NCBI GenBank assembly: GCA_018813765.1 | Contig: JAHJBC010000006.1 | Span: 248,001-312,000 of the forward strand | Source of the DNA: Gammaproteobacteria bacterium | GTDB taxonomy: Bacteria; Pseudomonadota; Gammaproteobacteria; Burkholderiales; Gallionellaceae | Reading direction: 5' to 3' | DNA: 64,000 nt | In this document: positions 26,491 to 35,501 of the stretch, piece after piece | How the letters are laid out: each line of letters opens with the position of its first letter | How positions within the stretch are numbered: position 1 is the stretch's first letter | Made by a program: the position numbers and the translations under genes | The notes under the pieces: model-generated | Databases searched by the model: none | Told to the model about the DNA's origin: nothing | What the model saw: the letters and a program-made list of their open reading frames with translations, nothing else

Positions 26491-27327
26491 ATGGAGCGCA
26501 TCAAGCAAGCCATAGAGAAGGTAAAAAACCAACGTTCGAGCGAAGCTCAACGGGGAGATTTGCGTCCTGAAGCTGCTGTCGCTTTACCCAAGTCGCGTCC
26601 AGCGCGGGATAGCGAAGAGCTTGAGGACATCCGATATATATATACGCGCGTGGCGAAGCCGCCCCTCGGGCATTTGGAAAAAAACCGCATAGTGGCTTTT
26701 GATAAAAATGCCCCCAAGGGCATGGCGTTCGATCTCCTGCGGACTCAGGTTTTGAAAAAGATGGAAGAGAATGGCTGGCGAACTCTTGCAATAACTTCGC
26801 CAACACCGGAGGCTGGCAAAACAGTGGTCGCCATTAACCTTGCGATGAGCATTGCACAGCTGACCAACAAAACAGCCGTGCTGGTGGACTTCGACTTGCG
26901 GCGCCCAAAAATTGGTCCTTATCTTGGAATACCCATGGATAAGTCTTTGAATGATCTGCTGGAAGAAACAGCGGAACTGCAGGAGGTGCTGGTCAATCCC
27001 GGTATGCCCAGGTTGGTGGTGCTACCGACCAAGACTCCGATGAAGAATTCATCCGAAACCCTTTCTTCCGGAAAAATCGCCGATTTGATCAAGGATCTGC
27101 GTGAGCGCTATAAGTCTCGCATAGTCATTTTCGACCTTCCGCCTCTTTTGGTTACAGATGATGCCATTGCCCTGTTGCCGCAGATTGATTGCATTCTCAT
27201 GGTGGTGGCTAATGGAATGTGTACCAAGCGGGAAATTGAGGACAGCTTGCAATTATTGCCGGCGGAAAACCTGATAGGCACTATTCTGAATAAAGCTGAC
27301 ATAGAGCCGGTTGGCTACTATTACTAA
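26491..27327 (+). CDS. epsG: Tyrosine-protein kinase EpsG (BY-kinase)
   Basis: 278 aa cytoplasmic ATPase of the bacterial tyrosine kinase family. Walker A is SPTPEAGKT, Walker A' VLVDFDLRRP and Walker B IVIFDLPPLL. The C-terminus ends GYYY, a short tyrosine cluster that is the expected autophosphorylation site. Works with EpsF in cycles of phosphorylation controlling polymer length. The family order epsE-(barrel)-epsF-epsG is as in methanolan loci. Confidence 0.93.
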   Translation: MERIKQAIEKVKNQRSSEAQRGDLRPEAAVALPKSRPARDSEELEDIRYIYTRVAKPPLGHLEKNRIVAFDKNAPKGMAFDLLRTQVLKKMEENGWRTLAITSPTPEAGKTVVAINLAMSIAQLTNKTAVLVDFDLRRPKIGPYLGIPMDKSLNDLLEETAELQEVLVNPGMPRLVVLPTKTPMKNSSETLSSGKIADLIKDLRERYKSRIVIFDLPPLLVTDDAIALLPQIDCILMVVANGMCTKREIEDSLQLLPAENLIGTILNKADIEPVGYYY

Positions 27328-27339
27328 GTGCTACGACAA

Positions 27340-28863
27340 TCAGTTTTCTGGTAAGCCTCCCTGAGGATTGATTCGCGAAGTTGCACTATCCCTCTGTACC
27401 ATCTGTGTATAGGCTAAGCCCAGTGCAGCAACGGACCAATAAATGATTGGAATAAATGTAATGCTGCTCACCGTGAAGATAATGACCAGAATGGCAATTA
27501 GTGTGGAAAGCAATACTCGTCCAAGCAAATATTCTTCGCTATGCTTGTCCGGAATATTACGTAGGGTCCGAATAATATTTAACAGTATCAGAACAAAAAA
27601 ACCTACGAACAATCCCAGCCCGACTAAACCCAATTCCAGCGCCACCCGGATATAGCTGTTGACAATATCTATGATGCCTTGCCCCTGTCGCATAGACTGC
27701 ATCTCGGGTGTCTCAAGGAAGTCAACCGAACCGAACCAGGGATTGCGCTCAATCACAATCATCGAATTTGTGATCAGCCTTTCCCGGTAATCGACGTTTT
27801 GTGTTTCTGTAGCGCCAATAAAGGGCAGCAAATTGATAATTTTTTCGCCTCCGGGAAGTATGGATAGCAGTGGCAAGACAATGATCGTTGCCAGAACTAG
27901 ACTTATCAAGCGGCGAATCGCGTAGCGACCTGTCAGGATAAACACAACGACCAGTACGGCCGCTCCTACCCATGGGCCGCGCGACAATGGGGCAATTAAA
28001 CCGATGACGAGCAATGCAGCTCCGATCCGGCGGAAGAGTTTCTGCTGAATGGAACCATGAATGAACAAGTATAGGCCGATTCCCACAACCATCAGGTATC
28101 CCAAAGCAATGGGTTGGCCCGCCGTGGCGAGCGCCCTGAGTATTCCGTCTCTGGCAAGGTAGTTTGTGAAATCTCCTTCTAGTTCCGGGATGCCGGTCCA
28201 GGATGAATAAAGCAACCAGCGTTTGACTGATTCGAAAGCTGCGATTGGTGCCAAAACCATGATTGCCAGTACCAGGCTCAGCAGAGCCTCTCGAAAAGAT
28301 TGCGTATTCTTCAGCGAGCGGCTGATGACGAAATAAGGGAGAAAGACATCAATGAAAAGATAAAATGTTTCTCGCAAAGAATTGGTCAGGCTGGTCTCGC
28401 GCAGGAAGAGCGCCGCTGTGAGCAGGAGATAAGCTGCCAATGCCTTGTCAGGTGCGGTGCGCCCAAATGGGGTGGTGTCTCCCTGTCGTTTAAGGGCAAC
28501 AAATGCGGGAAACAGGATGAACAGTTCCAGCAGCCTGACATGGGAGAGGTTGAATAGCACGTTTGACAAGCCCATCCCGGGAATCGGGAAAGATGTCATC
28601 GGAAGTGCAAGCAGGGTAAAAAAAAATAGCGCCGAAAGATTCGATTCGTGGCGGCGGGCACTGACCAGAAGCGGTATGGCGATAGCCGTGTAAATCCAGA
28701 AGTTTTGCGTTAGAAATGCCGCAAGTGTCAAAGCAAACCATAGGTTTCTTCTACGTGTAAAATTTCCTTCAGTCGAGAGGGAGTTGGCTGATTGATGAGC
28801 AAACGCAAAGAAAGTCGTAGCCAAAACAAGAATGACGATTAGTGCTCGGATATGTTCTGGCAT
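27340..28863 (-). CDS. O-antigen ligase/polymerase family protein (Wzy-like)
   Basis: 507 aa with about 12 membrane segments and one long periplasmic loop. The Wzy_C region contains LSRGPWVGAAVLVVV and RERLITNSMIVIERNPWFGSVDFL, which is characteristic of O-antigen ligases and polymerases. Likely polymerises the exopolysaccharide repeat units. Convergent with epsG (12-base gap), with its own promoter region in 28864-29209. Confidence 0.85.
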   Translation of the reverse strand: MPEHIRALIVILVLATTFFAFAHQSANSLSTEGNFTRRRNLWFALTLAAFLTQNFWIYTAIAIPLLVSARRHESNLSALFFFTLLALPMTSFPIPGMGLSNVLFNLSHVRLLELFILFPAFVALKRQGDTTPFGRTAPDKALAAYLLLTAALFLRETSLTNSLRETFYLFIDVFLPYFVISRSLKNTQSFREALLSLVLAIMVLAPIAAFESVKRWLLYSSWTGIPELEGDFTNYLARDGILRALATAGQPIALGYLMVVGIGLYLFIHGSIQQKLFRRIGAALLVIGLIAPLSRGPWVGAAVLVVVFILTGRYAIRRLISLVLATIIVLPLLSILPGGEKIINLLPFIGATETQNVDYRERLITNSMIVIERNPWFGSVDFLETPEMQSMRQGQGIIDIVNSYIRVALELGLVGLGLFVGFFVLILLNIIRTLRNIPDKHSEEYLLGRVLLSTLIAILVIIFTVSSITFIPIIYWSVAALGLAYTQMVQRDSATSRINPQGGLPEN

Positions 28864-29209
28864 GGCGGGTTTGTTAAGCTGTTGGGGGTGTTAGCTATTA
28901 GGTAATAATGCACACTTCATGGTCATTGTCTGTCGCTTGAGCTTCCTTCCGGACAGGTCGCTATTGGGCACCATAATGATTCAGGCTATTGGTTCGGTTT
29001 GTCAATTGGCCATTTGTGCTATTGCGCGCATACGGCTACTTCAATAGTCTGCTTTCCACCTGAGACTATCTTCAGGCAATGCAGCATTGGAATCGAATGC
29101 GAGTGTCCAGTTAGTTCTGTGCGAATTTCTCCTCTAGAAGGACAGGCCGGTATCGTCGATATCAACGGGGTATGTTATGCCAACATGAACAACTATACAT
29201 TATCAATTC
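28864..29209. other. Non-coding gap of 346 bases
   Basis: Divergent promoter region between the polymerase-like gene and the HAD-UbiA gene. The 72-aa ORF at 28999-29217 has no recognisable features and extends over the next start, so it is not called. No repeat or terminator was seen. Confidence 0.5.
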
Positions 29210-30700
29210 ATGAGTAATACACAATACATGTCACGCTCACAGTCAGAAGATAAACCTGCACTGGCAGCAGAGGTGCCGCTTTGTGTCGATCTTGATGGCA
29301 CCCTGATTCTTTCCGATGTGCTGTGGGAGTCGATTATTCAGCTGTGGAGCAAGCCGGCTGCGGCTATTCGCGCTGCATGGGCGCTGCTCCATGGCAAGGC
29401 GGCATTGAAGGGCGTATTGGCGAACGAAGTAGCAATTGATCCTGCCTCTCTGCCGTACCGGGAGGATTTGCTGGCGTTCTTGCGTACAGAAAAGGAGGCC
29501 GGAAGACAATTAATCCTGGTCACTGCTACTCATCGCATGATTGCTGAAAGGGTGGCCGAGCATTTGGGTATTTTTAGCGGCGTAATGGCCACAGAGGAAA
29601 AGCTCAACCTGGGTGGCGAACACAAAAAAGAAGCGCTTGTGGCCGCTTACGGTGTTGGCGGGTTCGACTACATTGGCGATCACCTAAAGGATATGGCCAT
29701 TTTTTCTGTCGCGAGACATTCGTTTCTGGCCGATCCATCCGATAGGCTGAGGAAAATGGCGGACAAGGTTGGCAATGTAGGCAGGGTCTTTTCGCGCAGC
29801 CGAAGCTGGAGCAAGGTCATTCTCAGGACAATGCGAGTTCATCAATATGCCAAGAATGCATTGCTCGGCGTGCCTCTGCTTACTGCACATCTGGTATTGG
29901 ATGCCGGGGCATGGCTGAATCTGATTCTTGCCTTTTTTAGCTTCAGCATGCTGGCGTCAGCAACCTATATTGTTAATGATTTGCATGACTTATCGCTGGA
30001 TCGGAAGCATCAGAAGAAACGATTCAGACCATTAGCCAGCGGCGACATCTCCATCCCGGCTGGAATTGGTTTGGCGTTCATCCTGATATGTGCGAGTTTT
30101 GCCCTTACGCTGGCATTTTTACCCCGCCTTTTTTTTGTTTTCCTGCTGATATATACAGTTCTAACGCTAGCCTATTCTTTTGATCTCAAGCGTCGGCTGA
30201 TCGTGGATGCCTTGGCCTTGGCTATGTTATACACCCTGCGTATCATCGCTGGCGCGGCGGCAATCAGTGTGGTGCTTTCGGAGTGGTTGCTGATGTTCTC
30301 GCTGTTTTTCTTTGTTAGCCTGGCGCTTTTGAAACGGGCTATCGAGCTGGAGGGAATTACTGACGGCAAGCGCATTCCAGGCAGGGGATACGTTCCATCC
30401 GATGCCGACATCATCCGCTCTATTGGTCCATCTTCCGGCTTGCTGGCTGTGTTGGTGTTCGCCCTCTATATCAACAGCCCCGGGGTGACTAAACTTTATA
30501 GCACGCCGCAAATGCTGTGGTTGCTTTGCCCACTGCTCATATACTGGATTACCCGAATCTGGTTTCTGGCCAACCGGGGACAGGTAAATCACGATCCGGT
30601 TGTGTTTGCTCTAATGGATATCCGTAGCTATATTGTCGCGGCGTTTGCGGGCATTATTTTGATGCTCGCCAGTTTCGACCTGTCGAAGAATATTCTATGA
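29210..30700 (+). CDS. HAD-UbiA fusion prenyltransferase (DPPR-synthase-like)
   Basis: 496 aa in two parts. Residues about 20-205 form an HAD-type phosphatase domain (CVDLDGTLILSDV with the catalytic Asp pair, VTATHRMIA, YIGDHLKDMAIF). Residues about 210-496 form a UbiA membrane prenyltransferase (YIVNDLHDLSLDRKHQKKRFRPLASG carries the NDxxDxxxD motif; YSFDLKRR the second one). The UbiA part resembles decaprenyl-phosphate phosphoribose synthases (first step to polyprenyl arabinose); fusion with the HAD domain would supply the dephosphorylation. It overlaps the next gene by four bases. DprE1/DprE2-like epimerases are not seen in the window. Confidence 0.82.
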   Translation: MSNTQYMSRSQSEDKPALAAEVPLCVDLDGTLILSDVLWESIIQLWSKPAAAIRAAWALLHGKAALKGVLANEVAIDPASLPYREDLLAFLRTEKEAGRQLILVTATHRMIAERVAEHLGIFSGVMATEEKLNLGGEHKKEALVAAYGVGGFDYIGDHLKDMAIFSVARHSFLADPSDRLRKMADKVGNVGRVFSRSRSWSKVILRTMRVHQYAKNALLGVPLLTAHLVLDAGAWLNLILAFFSFSMLASATYIVNDLHDLSLDRKHQKKRFRPLASGDISIPAGIGLAFILICASFALTLAFLPRLFFVFLLIYTVLTLAYSFDLKRRLIVDALALAMLYTLRIIAGAAAISVVLSEWLLMFSLFFFVSLALLKRAIELEGITDGKRIPGRGYVPSDADIIRSIGPSSGLLAVLVFALYINSPGVTKLYSTPQMLWLLCPLLIYWITRIWFLANRGQVNHDPVVFALMDIRSYIVAAFAGIILMLASFDLSKNIL

Positions 30701-31059
30701 CTCATTGGCTGTTATTACTGCTGACTGTCATTCTGACTGCAGTGGCGAATCTTCTTCTCAAATATGCAGCAGTCAACCGAGATGAATTGGCAGGGGCAAA
30801 AGGGATTGTTGACAGTCTCTGGGAGCTTTTCACCACACCATCGCTAATTCTGGGGATATTTTGTCTGGGCGTGGCGATGGTCGCATATGCAATAGCGTTG
30901 CGCTATATCAATCTGAGCGTGGCCTATCCCGTCATGACTACATCAGTGGTGGTTCTGGTGGCTATATTTTCGGCGATATATTTTGGAGAGCCGTTCACAC
31001 TGGTAAAAGTGGCCGGGACCGTTATGGTGATCTCTGGCGTTATTTTGTTATCGCAGTAA
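30697..31059 (+). CDS. Small four-helix EamA/SMR-type transporter
   Basis: 120 aa with four hydrophobic segments and ALRYINLSVAYPVMTTSVVVLV, of the SMR/EamA superfamily, akin to ArnE/ArnF flippase subunits. ATGA overlap with the HAD-UbiA fusion indicates co-translation: together they could make and flip a polyprenyl-linked sugar (inference). The next gene is a membrane glycosyltransferase that would use such a donor. Confidence 0.82.
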   Translation: MTHWLLLLLTVILTAVANLLLKYAAVNRDELAGAKGIVDSLWELFTTPSLILGIFCLGVAMVAYAIALRYINLSVAYPVMTTSVVVLVAIFSAIYFGEPFTLVKVAGTVMVISGVILLSQ

Positions 31060-31069
31060 CGGGAAGCCC

Positions 31070-32377
31070 ATGCACGCATTCAACGCTTTCCTGCCTTTTC
31101 GGCATTCATTGCAGCGCATTACGGAAGGTTTCAGGGATCCGGCATGGTTGCATAAAGCCGGGTGGTGGGCATTGATAATCGCTCTTCTCTTGCGCGTAGG
31201 TTGGGGCATATCTGTGCCGGTTATTCCGGTTTCTGACAGCAATGCCTACGATGTGTTTGCTCAGAATATCGCTGCAGGTCAGGGTTTCAGCTGGAAGTCA
31301 GGGGAGTTGACGGCATATTGGGCCGTAGGCACTCCTGCAGTATATGCGTTGATATACAGCATATTTGGACATACCTATGTACCCATAGTCGTATTGAACA
31401 TTATTGTGGGACTGGGCACTGTAGCGTTGGCCATGTCCTTGGCACGACGTTGGCTGGGGCCGGTTCCCGCAGTGCTGACCGGCTGGATTCTCGCAATTTG
31501 GCCGCTAATGATTCAATTCACAACGATCCTGGCCAGCGAGATGCTGTTCAATTTTTGTGTTTTGGCAGCGTTCTGGGTGGCGACCATGCCTGGGTGGAAG
31601 TGGCTTCCAAGGGCAGTGGCCGCAGGCGTTATATTGGCTGCTGCTGTGTATATACGGCCAATCGCCCTTTTGCTGGCGCCAGTGATCTATTTTCAGGAGG
31701 CAGTGATTCAGCGACGGTTGATCAGGGCTGGCGCTGCTTGCGCAGTCTCTTGTGTGGTCATGATTGCTTTGATCCTGCCGTGGTCATTACGCAACCTGGA
31801 AGTGTTTGACCGCTTCGTGCTTGTGTCCACGAATGCAGGCACAAATTTCTGGATGGGCAACAATCCAGAGACTACGGGGAGTTATATGCCTGAGCCTGAA
31901 ACGGGCATCGTCAACGAGGCTGAGCGTGACATCTATTTAAAACATAAAGCGTGGGAATACATCGGTCAGGAGCCACTGGCATTTGTGTCCAGGACATTGA
32001 AAAAAGCTGTTTTGCTCCATGACCGGGAATCCATTGGTGTCGTCTGGAATGAAAAAGGCCTGGAACAGAGTTTTGGGCGCTTAGTTCTGCTTCCTCTTAA
32101 GCTCATCAGTAACATCTATTGGTGGCTGATGCTGGCTTGCGCCGGCTACGCTCTGATATTGTTGCTGCGACAACGAACCTGGCTGGAGTTGCTGACCTTG
32201 CCTCCGTTGATTGTATGGGCTTATTACGCTGCGGTGCATAGCATTACTGTGGTCGGAGATCGGTATCACATTCCTTCTGATCCGTTTATCGCAATGCTGG
32301 GGGCTTACGCGATTTTTATTGCGGCGGGAAGAATGGTGGCCGTCGGCAAGGATGAATCGACGCCAAACAGAAATTGA
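31070..32377 (+). CDS. GT39/ArnT-like membrane glycosyltransferase
   Basis: 435 aa with about 10-11 membrane segments. The first periplasmic loop has VSDSNAYDVFAQNIAAGQGFSW, reminiscent of the PMT/ArnT loop with acidic residues. ArnT-type enzymes add sugars from polyprenyl phosphate carriers on the periplasmic face. Immediately after the SMR-like flippase (10-base gap), so donor synthesis, flipping and transfer look linked. Confidence 0.78.
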   Translation: MHAFNAFLPFRHSLQRITEGFRDPAWLHKAGWWALIIALLLRVGWGISVPVIPVSDSNAYDVFAQNIAAGQGFSWKSGELTAYWAVGTPAVYALIYSIFGHTYVPIVVLNIIVGLGTVALAMSLARRWLGPVPAVLTGWILAIWPLMIQFTTILASEMLFNFCVLAAFWVATMPGWKWLPRAVAAGVILAAAVYIRPIALLLAPVIYFQEAVIQRRLIRAGAACAVSCVVMIALILPWSLRNLEVFDRFVLVSTNAGTNFWMGNNPETTGSYMPEPETGIVNEAERDIYLKHKAWEYIGQEPLAFVSRTLKKAVLLHDRESIGVVWNEKGLEQSFGRLVLLPLKLISNIYWWLMLACAGYALILLLRQRTWLELLTLPPLIVWAYYAAVHSITVVGDRYHIPSDPFIAMLGAYAIFIAAGRMVAVGKDESTPNRN

Positions 32378-32621
32378 TTTATAGAGTTGCACAGGCAGCT
32401 TGGGAATGCTGCAGCGTTGCGCTGAATATGTGGTGCAAATTTTTTGTGATTCTCGAGGGTGCTCACTATTCGTAAGGTGATAACCACAGGGTTGAAGCTG
32501 TTGTGGCCGCGAGATTGTCTGTCGCAATTGCTGTTGTAATGTTGGTGCAAGATCCACAAGTGGATTTTGCTTTCGTCTGTCAAACCTGATTTCCAATTCC
32601 GGGATTGGGTGTACAAATATA

Positions 32622-33956
32622 ATGCCAATGTCATCAAATACCACGTCCACTCTCAGGCAGCGCGTTTTTAAATCCGGGTCGTGGACCATGCTAGGGTACG
32701 CATTGAATCAAGCTTTGCGTTTCGGAGGCAACCTCATTCTTACGCGCTTATTGTTTCCTGAGGCATTTGGAATGATGGCGATCATTCAGGCCGTGGCTTT
32801 CGGGGCGCACATGCTTACCGATGTCGGAGTGGGACCTTCAATTGTCCAGAATGAGCGCGGAAACAATCCGGTATTCTTGAATACGGTCTGGACAGTCCAA
32901 ATCGTTCGAAGTGTCCTAGTGTGGGTTGGATTATGTGCTTTGGGGTGGCCGCTGGCAGAATTCTATGGTGAGCCCGACTTCGTCAGGATGTTTCCGGTTG
33001 TCGGGTTGGCTGCAATAATCGTAGGCTTTAATTCCACCAAATTGTATACGGCGCAAAGAAATCTTGAGGCAGTGCGAGTGACTCAAATTGAGATTGGCTC
33101 ATATGCGCTTGGATTGTTTTTCACAATATTCCTTGCATGGCTGATGCAATCGGTCTGGGCTCTAGTGTGGGGAGGCGTGTTTTCCGCTGGCCTGAAGATG
33201 GTTGCCAGTCACATTGCGCTTCATGGCATAAAGAATGGATTCGCATGGGACCGGGATACGATCAGCCACATGCGGGGGTTCGGGCGCTGGATACTGCTAA
33301 GTTCGTCACTTACCTTTTTGTCGATAGAAGGCGCGCGCCTACTGATCGGCGCACTGCTTGATATGCGCCAACTGGCTTTGTTTACATTGGCAAGTACGCT
33401 AAGCATGATGTTCTGGCAAGCCATGCAGCAACTTGCCGGTAGTGTGTTTTTCCCAGCCTATTCGGAAGTTAATCGCACCAACCCCAGGAATCTCAAATCG
33501 GTGCTGTTTAAGGCACGGTTGACACTTATCCTGCCCAGTTGGAGCTTGGCAGTCGCATTTACATTTTTTGGATCGCAAATCATGGAGATACTCTACGATG
33601 TGCGATATCACCAATCGGGCATTATGCTTGAGCAGCTTGCAGCCGGTTCGCTCGTGGCTTGTGTATGGGGATCATATTCGGGTGTATTGCTGGCCCTTGC
33701 CAAGGTCGCTCCCATGACGGCGTTGACCGCAATCCAGATCGTATGTCAGTTTGCTATGATGTTCATTGGCTACCAGTATGGAGGAAGTGCTGGTTTGGTT
33801 ATGGGGGTGGCTGCGGCAAACTGGATTGTCTATCCCGCATACGCGTTCGTGATGCACCAGAATGGATTGTGGCAACCCAAGCTGGATCTGATCGTTATTG
33901 CAGCATCGGTTCTGATTGTGGTGTTGGCATGGCCAAGTTTGAATGCTGTTGGCTAA
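32622..33956 (+). CDS. Oligosaccharide flippase (Wzx/MOP family)
   Basis: 444 aa, about 12 membrane segments. N-terminus FKSGSWTMLGYALNQALRFGGNLILTRLLFPEAFGMMAI is typical for Wzx-family polysaccharide exporters. It should flip the undecaprenyl-linked repeat unit to the periplasm for the Wzy-like polymerase. Preceded by 244 non-coding bases (32378-32621) in which nothing else was recognised. Confidence 0.9.
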   Translation: MPMSSNTTSTLRQRVFKSGSWTMLGYALNQALRFGGNLILTRLLFPEAFGMMAIIQAVAFGAHMLTDVGVGPSIVQNERGNNPVFLNTVWTVQIVRSVLVWVGLCALGWPLAEFYGEPDFVRMFPVVGLAAIIVGFNSTKLYTAQRNLEAVRVTQIEIGSYALGLFFTIFLAWLMQSVWALVWGGVFSAGLKMVASHIALHGIKNGFAWDRDTISHMRGFGRWILLSSSLTFLSIEGARLLIGALLDMRQLALFTLASTLSMMFWQAMQQLAGSVFFPAYSEVNRTNPRNLKSVLFKARLTLILPSWSLAVAFTFFGSQIMEILYDVRYHQSGIMLEQLAAGSLVACVWGSYSGVLLALAKVAPMTALTAIQIVCQFAMMFIGYQYGGSAGLVMGVAAANWIVYPAYAFVMHQNGLWQPKLDLIVIAASVLIVVLAWPSLNAVG

Positions 33957-34019
33957 CGGCAGGCTGGTCAAAGTGAAGCAATTAAGTCCCGGGGAACCAA
34001 CTAGAGTCTTGGATAACTT

Positions 34020-34970
34020 ATGGTAGATGTTTCGGTAATATTAGTTAGCTACAACACGATTGAGATGACCAAAACGGCACTTAATCATCTTGAGTCTTCC
34101 TCCCACAATCTGGAGACTGAAGTATTCGTTATTGACAACGATTCCAAGGATCATTCTGTTGAAGTTCTTCGAAATGAGTACCCGAATATTAATTTAATCG
34201 AAAACAAATCAAATGTCGGTTTCGGGCGCGCCAATAATCAAGCATTGCCAAATATAAAAGGTCGCTATGTTCTTTTACTGAATACCGACGCCTTTGTGGA
34301 GACGGATACTGTTGCCAAAACCGTTCAATACATGGATGCCAACCCTTGTTGTGGAATTCTCGGTGTCAGGCTAATTGGCCGTGATGGCGAACTGCAACCT
34401 TCATGCCGGTATTTCCCAACCCCCTGGAATCTCTTTCTTGGGCGCTCCGGTCTTAAACGTTTTATCAGGGGCGCAAAATTAGTTGATGACATGTCCTGGG
34501 ATCATGCTTCAGTTCGAGATTGCGACTGGGTTCCCGGCTGCTATTTGCTGATCCGAAAAGAGGTAATTGATGAGGTCGGACTTTTTGATCCTCGATATTT
34601 TCTGTATTACGAAGAAGTGGACCTTTGCTTTGCCGCAAAAAGTGCCGGCTGGGGAGTCACATATTTTCCATACACTTCTGTAATCCACCTCGGAGGGGAG
34701 AGTGCCAAACATCAAGGGGAAATTTCCACAAAGAGCCAGCAGATTGAGTCACTAAAAATTGAAAGTGAACTGTTGTACTTCCGCAAGAACCACGGCTTGA
34801 TGGGTGTATTGGAGCATTTGCTGCTTGATAGTCTCGCTGACTTCATCCAATTTGCCAAAGATATTGTCAAAGCGAGGTCACCGAAGAAAATCATATTTAA
34901 TCTTCGGCGAGCCATGTTTGTATGGAAGATGTTTTTTCGCACGGAACTGGCTACAGTAGCCACGCGCTAG
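34020..34970 (+). CDS. Glycosyltransferase family 2 (rhamnosyltransferase-like)
   Basis: 316 aa. GT-A fold signs: VSVILVSYNTIEMT at the N-terminus, LLLNTDAFVE (DxD equivalent, N-T-D), and the acceptor-side DPRYFLYYEEVDLCFAAKSAGW typical of WbbL-type rhamnosyltransferases. AT-rich codon use compared with flanking genes suggests separate origin. Adds one sugar to the repeat unit; donor not identifiable. Confidence 0.88.
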   Translation: MVDVSVILVSYNTIEMTKTALNHLESSSHNLETEVFVIDNDSKDHSVEVLRNEYPNINLIENKSNVGFGRANNQALPNIKGRYVLLLNTDAFVETDTVAKTVQYMDANPCCGILGVRLIGRDGELQPSCRYFPTPWNLFLGRSGLKRFIRGAKLVDDMSWDHASVRDCDWVPGCYLLIRKEVIDEVGLFDPRYFLYYEEVDLCFAAKSAGWGVTYFPYTSVIHLGGESAKHQGEISTKSQQIESLKIESELLYFRKNHGLMGVLEHLLLDSLADFIQFAKDIVKARSPKKIIFNLRRAMFVWKMFFRTELATVATR

Positions 34971-34979
34971 AGGTCGAAT

Positions 34980-35501
34980 ATGTTTCAGAACATCAAGGCG
35001 GATTTCAGGACATACCGGGGGAATTTCGGAGCGCAAGGCTTTTGGGTAATGCTTGTTTATCGTTTTGGGCGTTGGCGCTATGGTGTTCGCCCAGCAATTT
35101 TGAGAAAATTTTTTTCATTGACTTATAAGCTACTCTATAAATTCATTCAAATTATCACTGGCATCGAATTGCCATGCGAAGCCGAAGTTGGCAAAGGATT
35201 CATCATTGACCACTTCGGAGGAATTGTCGTGAGCGGTTATGCCAAATTTGGAGATAACTGCCGAATTCGGAATGGAGTCGTCGTTGGGCTAAAAAATGTG
35301 GAGGATCCGGTGGGGCCGATTATTGGAAATAATGTGGATATCGGTACAGGTGCCAAGGTGCTGGGCAAGATCAGGGTGGGCAACAACGTGCTGATCGGAG
35401 CCAATGCGGTTGTTCTCTCTGATGTTCCGGATAATTCAATTGCAGTGGGCGTTCCGGCTGTCGTTAAGGCCAGGAATCAATCTGAATCGAGTGCTGTTTG
35501 A
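34980..35501 (+). CDS. Serine acetyltransferase-like LbH transferase
   Basis: 173 aa. N-terminus MFQNIKADFRTYRG, hydrophobic middle, then hexapeptide repeats (DHFGGIVVSGYAKFGDN, IGNNVDIGTGAKVLGKIRVGNNVLIGANAVV) ending in an intact VGVPAVVKA. Resembles WcaB/colanic-acid acetyltransferases rather than true CysE: likely O-acetylates a sugar of the exopolysaccharide. Stop TGA overlaps the following ATG by one base. Confidence 0.85.
   Translation: MFQNIKADFRTYRGNFGAQGFWVMLVYRFGRWRYGVRPAILRKFFSLTYKLLYKFIQIITGIELPCEAEVGKGFIIDHFGGIVVSGYAKFGDNCRIRNGVVVGLKNVEDPVGPIIGNNVDIGTGAKVLGKIRVGNNVLIGANAVVLSDVPDNSIAVGVPAVVKARNQSESSAV

Noticed and set aside
28999-29217. 72-aa ORF in the gap before the HAD-UbiA gene
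   Set aside because: No ribosome binding site or recognisable features, and it runs over the next start codon.
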